Assembly: GCA_008017145.1 (NCBI GenBank)
Contig: SSGY01000216.1
Coordinates: 1-7,657, forward strand
Source of the DNA: Neisseriales bacterium
Lineage (GTDB): Bacteria; Pseudomonadota; Gammaproteobacteria; Burkholderiales; UBA11063
Direction of reading: 5' to 3'
Length of the DNA stretch: 7,657 bases
Under the pieces are notes generated by a model. That model had not been told where the DNA came from, searched no databases, and saw nothing but the letters and a program-made list of their open reading frames with translations. Shown one piece after another: positions 5,317 to 7,657 of this stretch (within the stretch, counting starts at the first letter, position 1; every line of letters begins with the position of its first letter). A program made the position numbers and the translations under genes.

Positions 5317-6548
5317 GATTTATAGCTTTCCTTAATAAACAAACTGATCGTAAATGCTTGCAAAATAGCAAAGAAAAACAAAGATAGTGCCACGCGATCA
5401 GAAAATAGTATATTTTGTACAAATTTTATCTCGATCTGCAAAACAGAAGAAATTACCAAGCTCATTAGTGCACCGCTTAAATAAACAACAGTATTACATA
5501 CTCCAATACCAACACCTTGAACCTCGGCAGGTAACACTTCCATTATTACCGTATATGACAAAACGGCAGTACTACAACACAAGCCAAAGCCAAAATATAA
5601 AACCATTGCCGCAGCATGATTTAATTGCGGAGCAAAAAGCAATACGCCCAATAATATCGCAGCACTTAGGCTTCCAGTGACTAATAATTTACGGCGTGAT
5701 TTTAGTTTACCCGATAAAATACCCATTAGTGGGTTACCTACCGCCAAACCCAAAAACATAATTGAATTAATCAATGCAGCACTGCTTAATGTATTTCCTG
5801 AAAAGCTCTTCTGAAAGCTGATATCCCAATTAGCACCAAGATTAAACAAACTCCCCAAAAGCAAACCAGCAAATAAAGTCACTACCCAAAACTGTTGGTT
5901 TGCCAGTAGAGTTTTGAAAAGCTGCGAAATACCTACTGTTGGCTGAGATACTTGAGTTGACGTCGCTTGCATCGCCTTTGGGCGGGTTTTCACAATCAAA
6001 AAAAGCCCGACAGCTAAAGCAAACCCCAGCAAACTTAGATACCAACTAGCGTGTCGCCAACCATGAACTAAACTAATTATTTCGGGTAAAAACATATTAG
6101 CCGCAACTACACTGATATTTCCGCTACACTGAGTTAATCCAAACAAAACAGGAAACTTATCTTTGGAAAACCAACGCCCAATCAAAAGAGCAGTACTCAC
6201 AAAAGCAAATGCTGAGCCAACCGCAACAACTACCCGTGCTAATAGCAACATTTCCAGTGATGTAACATTTTGATACAGAAGCATACCCAAACCAACTAAG
6301 GTTGCGGCAAAGCTTAAAATAATTTTGACCGAGTATTTGGAAACCAAGATACCCGCGGGAACCTGACAAAGGGCGTAGCTCACAAAAGAGACTGAAGCTA
6401 GCAAACCAAGTGCGCTACTATTTAAGTTCAGCTCATGTTGTTGCAAGGTTAATGAAACTGCATAAAAACCATTGGTAATAAACAGTTCATAAACAACAAA
6501 GACTGTCGCCATCAGCCAAATCAAGCATGCCCGCAGATTAGTTTTCAT
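5313..6548 (-). CDS. Major facilitator superfamily transporter
   Basis: The 411-residue inner-membrane protein shows about twelve hydrophobic helices in two groups of six (roughly 8-186 and 218-405) around a hydrophilic loop (about 187-216). The MFS signature between helices 2 and 3 is present in relaxed form, PAGILVSKYSVKIIL (63-77), with Ser where Asp is usual; the half-repeat counterpart is GILSGKLKSRRKLL (276-289). RVVVAVGSAFAF (104-115) in helix 4 fits motif B. It is first in the minus-strand operon and overlaps the deaminase by 4 bp, so import of the deaminase substrate (a purine, oxidised purine or similar heterocycle) or export of a product is the natural inference; sequence alone does not give the substrate. 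The Shine-Dalgarno is weak (AGAGA). Confidence 0.88.
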   Translation of the reverse strand: MKTNLRACLIWLMATVFVVYELFITNGFYAVSLTLQQHELNLNSSALGLLASVSFVSYALCQVPAGILVSKYSVKIILSFAATLVGLGMLLYQNVTSLEMLLLARVVVAVGSAFAFVSTALLIGRWFSKDKFPVLFGLTQCSGNISVVAANMFLPEIISLVHGWRHASWYLSLLGFALAVGLFLIVKTRPKAMQATSTQVSQPTVGISQLFKTLLANQQFWVVTLFAGLLLGSLFNLGANWDISFQKSFSGNTLSSAALINSIMFLGLAVGNPLMGILSGKLKSRRKLLVTGSLSAAILLGVLLFAPQLNHAAAMVLYFGFGLCCSTAVLSYTVIMEVLPAEVQGVGIGVCNTVVYLSGALMSLVISSVLQIEIKFVQNILFSDRVALSLFFFAILQAFTISLFIKESYKS

Positions 6549-6590
6549 TAATTTCTCTAATAAAAAAACATAAAATTAAGCATTAACGCT

Positions 6591-6608
6591 ATTGATACAA
6601 TTGATACG
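6591..6608. repeat. Short tandem repeat in the transporter 5' leader
   Basis: ATTGATACA is followed immediately by ATTGATACG, a near-perfect 9-bp tandem repeat. It lies 43-60 bp before the transporter start codon, downstream of its putative -10. It could be a protein-binding site or chance. Confidence 0.4.
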
Positions 6609-6638
6609 ATTTGCACCACAAGTCATAATCAGATATTA

Positions 6639-6644
6639 ATTATA
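6639..6644 (-). promoter_or_regulatory. Putative -10 of the transporter-deaminase operon
   Basis: Perfect TATAAT on the minus strand (6644-6639). At 16-18 bp upstream there is nothing resembling TTGACA (ATTTTT/CATTTT/CCATTT), which fits a promoter that depends on an activator. Transcription would start near 6632, leaving a leader of about 84 nt. Confidence 0.45.
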
Positions 6645-6682
6645 CTCCACTGTAATAAGTAAAAATGGTTGTCCGTCTTTTT

Positions 6683-6698
6683 TAGTTATGATTAACTA
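6683..6698. promoter_or_regulatory. Inverted repeat, candidate LysR-regulator operator
   Basis: TAGTTA-TGAT-TAACTA is a perfect 6-4-6 palindrome in the divergent promoter region. Relative to the inferred transporter start (about 6632) it spans about -51 to -66, the usual recognition-site position of LysR-type activators, which usually regulate a divergently transcribed neighbour. It lies about 50 bp upstream of the inferred lysR start. Confidence 0.5.
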
Positions 6699-6735
6699 TA
6701 CTCACTGGATTTTTACCGAGGTTACGAAGAAGTAG

Positions 6736-6744
6736 TGCTATAAT
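6736..6744 (+). promoter_or_regulatory. Putative extended -10 promoter of the LysR gene
   Basis: TGC followed by perfect TATAAT (6739-6744) is a canonical extended -10, which can work without a -35; none is visible. The leader to the ATG at 6823 would be about 70 nt. A second -10-like TATACT (6697-6702) overlaps the palindrome. Confidence 0.45.
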
Positions 6745-6822
6745 TATTAATTGCCAAAATTCTTCCACCGATCAAACCCAAATATGATCCGTGAATATAA
6801 TCAATAATTTCTTGGTGTGTAT

Positions 6823-7657
6823 ATGCTGGATGATTTATCTCTTTTTGTTACTTTGGTTGAAAGTGGTAGCTTTGCTAAGGCCGCAATACGCTGTGATATT
6901 TATCAATCTAAATTAAGCCGGAGATTACAAACACTAGAACAAAATTTGGGTCAGATCTTGGTAGATCGGTCGGTCAAAAATACAATTGTACTGACTGAAG
7001 CGGGTATAATCCTTTATGATAAGTTACACGAAAATATCACCCGCATCAATAATAAGCTTGATAATCTCAATGATTTATTTAAAAGCCCTGCGGGCGAACT
7101 AAGATTAGCGTTACCGCCAATCTTAGCCAATGAGTTTATTCTCCCAGCTTTAAATGATTTTATTCTGGAATACCCGCATATAAAACTAACTATCATCTAC
7201 TCAACACAAGATGTTTCATTTCTGGATAAGGGATTTGACTTAGCCCTAACTAGCATCATACCTAGGCGAGGTGATTATAAAATTCGTACTGTGTGTTCAG
7301 CAAGCTCAGGATTATTTGCATCAATTAAATACCTTGAAAAACATGGAACTCCACAAGATCTAGAGGACTTAGAGCGACATAAAATAATACTCCCTATTTT
7401 AGATGGAAAAGTTTTTAATCGCTGGGTTTTGTTAGATGAAGATAATGTGTCACACAATCTATATTTTGAAACACATTGCTTAACTTATGATAGTTCATTA
7501 GCTGGAATAAATCTAGTTAAAAATCACATAGGAATTTCCCCACTATTACACTTTAACGCCAAAAACATCCTTAAAAGCGGTGAAGCAGTACAAATATTGC
7601 CTAAATATCATTTTGCAGAAATGCCTTTTTATATAATTAAACCTCACGAAAATAAAA
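6823..7657 (+). CDS. LysR-family transcriptional regulator (C-terminus off right edge)
   Basis: The frame is open from ATG 6823 to the window end, 278 codons without a stop; the family is usually about 290-310 residues, so only the tail is missing. The N-terminus MLDDLSLFVTLVESGSFAKA and the following CDIYQSKLSRRLQTLEQNLG form the winged helix-turn-helix, ending in VLTEAGIILYD. From about residue 88 (GELRLALPP) the ligand-binding domain follows, with FDLALTSIIPRRGDYKIR and IGISPLLHF typical of the CrgA/PecT-like group. An in-frame upstream ATG (6784) is closed by TAA, fixing the start at 6823, although no good Shine-Dalgarno precedes it. Its divergent position points to control of the transporter-deaminase operon, with substrate or product as inducer. 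The slightly unusual IRCDIYQSK replaces the more common 'xxLxxSQSxxS' recognition helix. Confidence 0.9.
   Translation, partial: MLDDLSLFVTLVESGSFAKAAIRCDIYQSKLSRRLQTLEQNLGQILVDRSVKNTIVLTEAGIILYDKLHENITRINNKLDNLNDLFKSPAGELRLALPPILANEFILPALNDFILEYPHIKLTIIYSTQDVSFLDKGFDLALTSIIPRRGDYKIRTVCSASSGLFASIKYLEKHGTPQDLEDLERHKIILPILDGKVFNRWVLLDEDNVSHNLYFETHCLTYDSSLAGINLVKNHIGISPLLHFNAKNILKSGEAVQILPKYHFAEMPFYIIKPHENK

Noticed and set aside
5387..5680. 97-codon plus-strand open frame
   Set aside because: It lies wholly inside the well-supported MFS transporter gene on the other strand, has no ribosome site, and its sequence has no family features.
5842..6369. Two minus-strand open frames of 67 and 70 codons (5842-6045, 6157-6369)
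   Set aside because: They are alternative-frame shadows inside the MFS transporter gene on the same strand, which reads through both with proper membrane helices.
7014..7457. Two 60-codon minus-strand open frames (7014-7196, 7275-7457)
   Set aside because: Both are antisense to the LysR gene and show no start signals or recognisable sequence.

Overview
The window looks like chromosomal DNA of an AT-rich proteobacterium. The CorA, the 8-oxoguanine-deaminase-type amidohydrolase (recognisably Pseudomonas PA0142-like), the LysR regulator and the Shine-Dalgarno sites all fit a beta- or gammaproteobacterium. No rRNA, tRNA or CRISPR was found, and I cannot name the genus from the sequence.

Region 1 (1-852, everything read on the minus strand) is an accessory scar. 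From right to left it holds a small Cys-rich open frame, a piece resembling the first residues of HsdR, a piece resembling the last residues of HsdS, and then a very AT-rich gene whose N-terminus resembles reverse-transcriptase-type defence proteins. That last gene is cut off by the end of an insertion sequence, whose transposase starts at 156 and runs out of the window. The best reading is a decayed type I restriction-modification island with an accessory defence gene inactivated by the IS.

Region 2 (about 850-2830, plus strand) holds two unrelated genes: a secreted MRJP/yellow-family protein (990-2054) and an unrecognised 171-residue protein (2312-2827). Each is preceded by a diverged copy of the same roughly 100-bp non-coding unit with a hairpin core. 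The intergenic copy also shows minus-strand promoter-like hexamers and a minus-strand intrinsic terminator, so a small RNA is possible there.

Region 3 (2841-7657) is a compact metabolic cluster. On the minus strand, an MFS transporter overlaps by 4 bp a probable 8-oxoguanine (or related purine/triazine) deaminase; corA follows 33 bp later and ends at a good terminator. A LysR regulator is transcribed divergently and runs off the right edge. The 274-bp intergenic region carries a perfect 6-4-6 inverted repeat placed where a LysR protein would bind to activate the transporter-deaminase operon. Together they suggest inducible uptake and deamination of an oxidised purine or similar heterocycle.

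I found no fully convincing new system. The strongest candidates for novelty are the duplicated leader element with its possible antisense RNA, and the IS-interrupted defence remnant.
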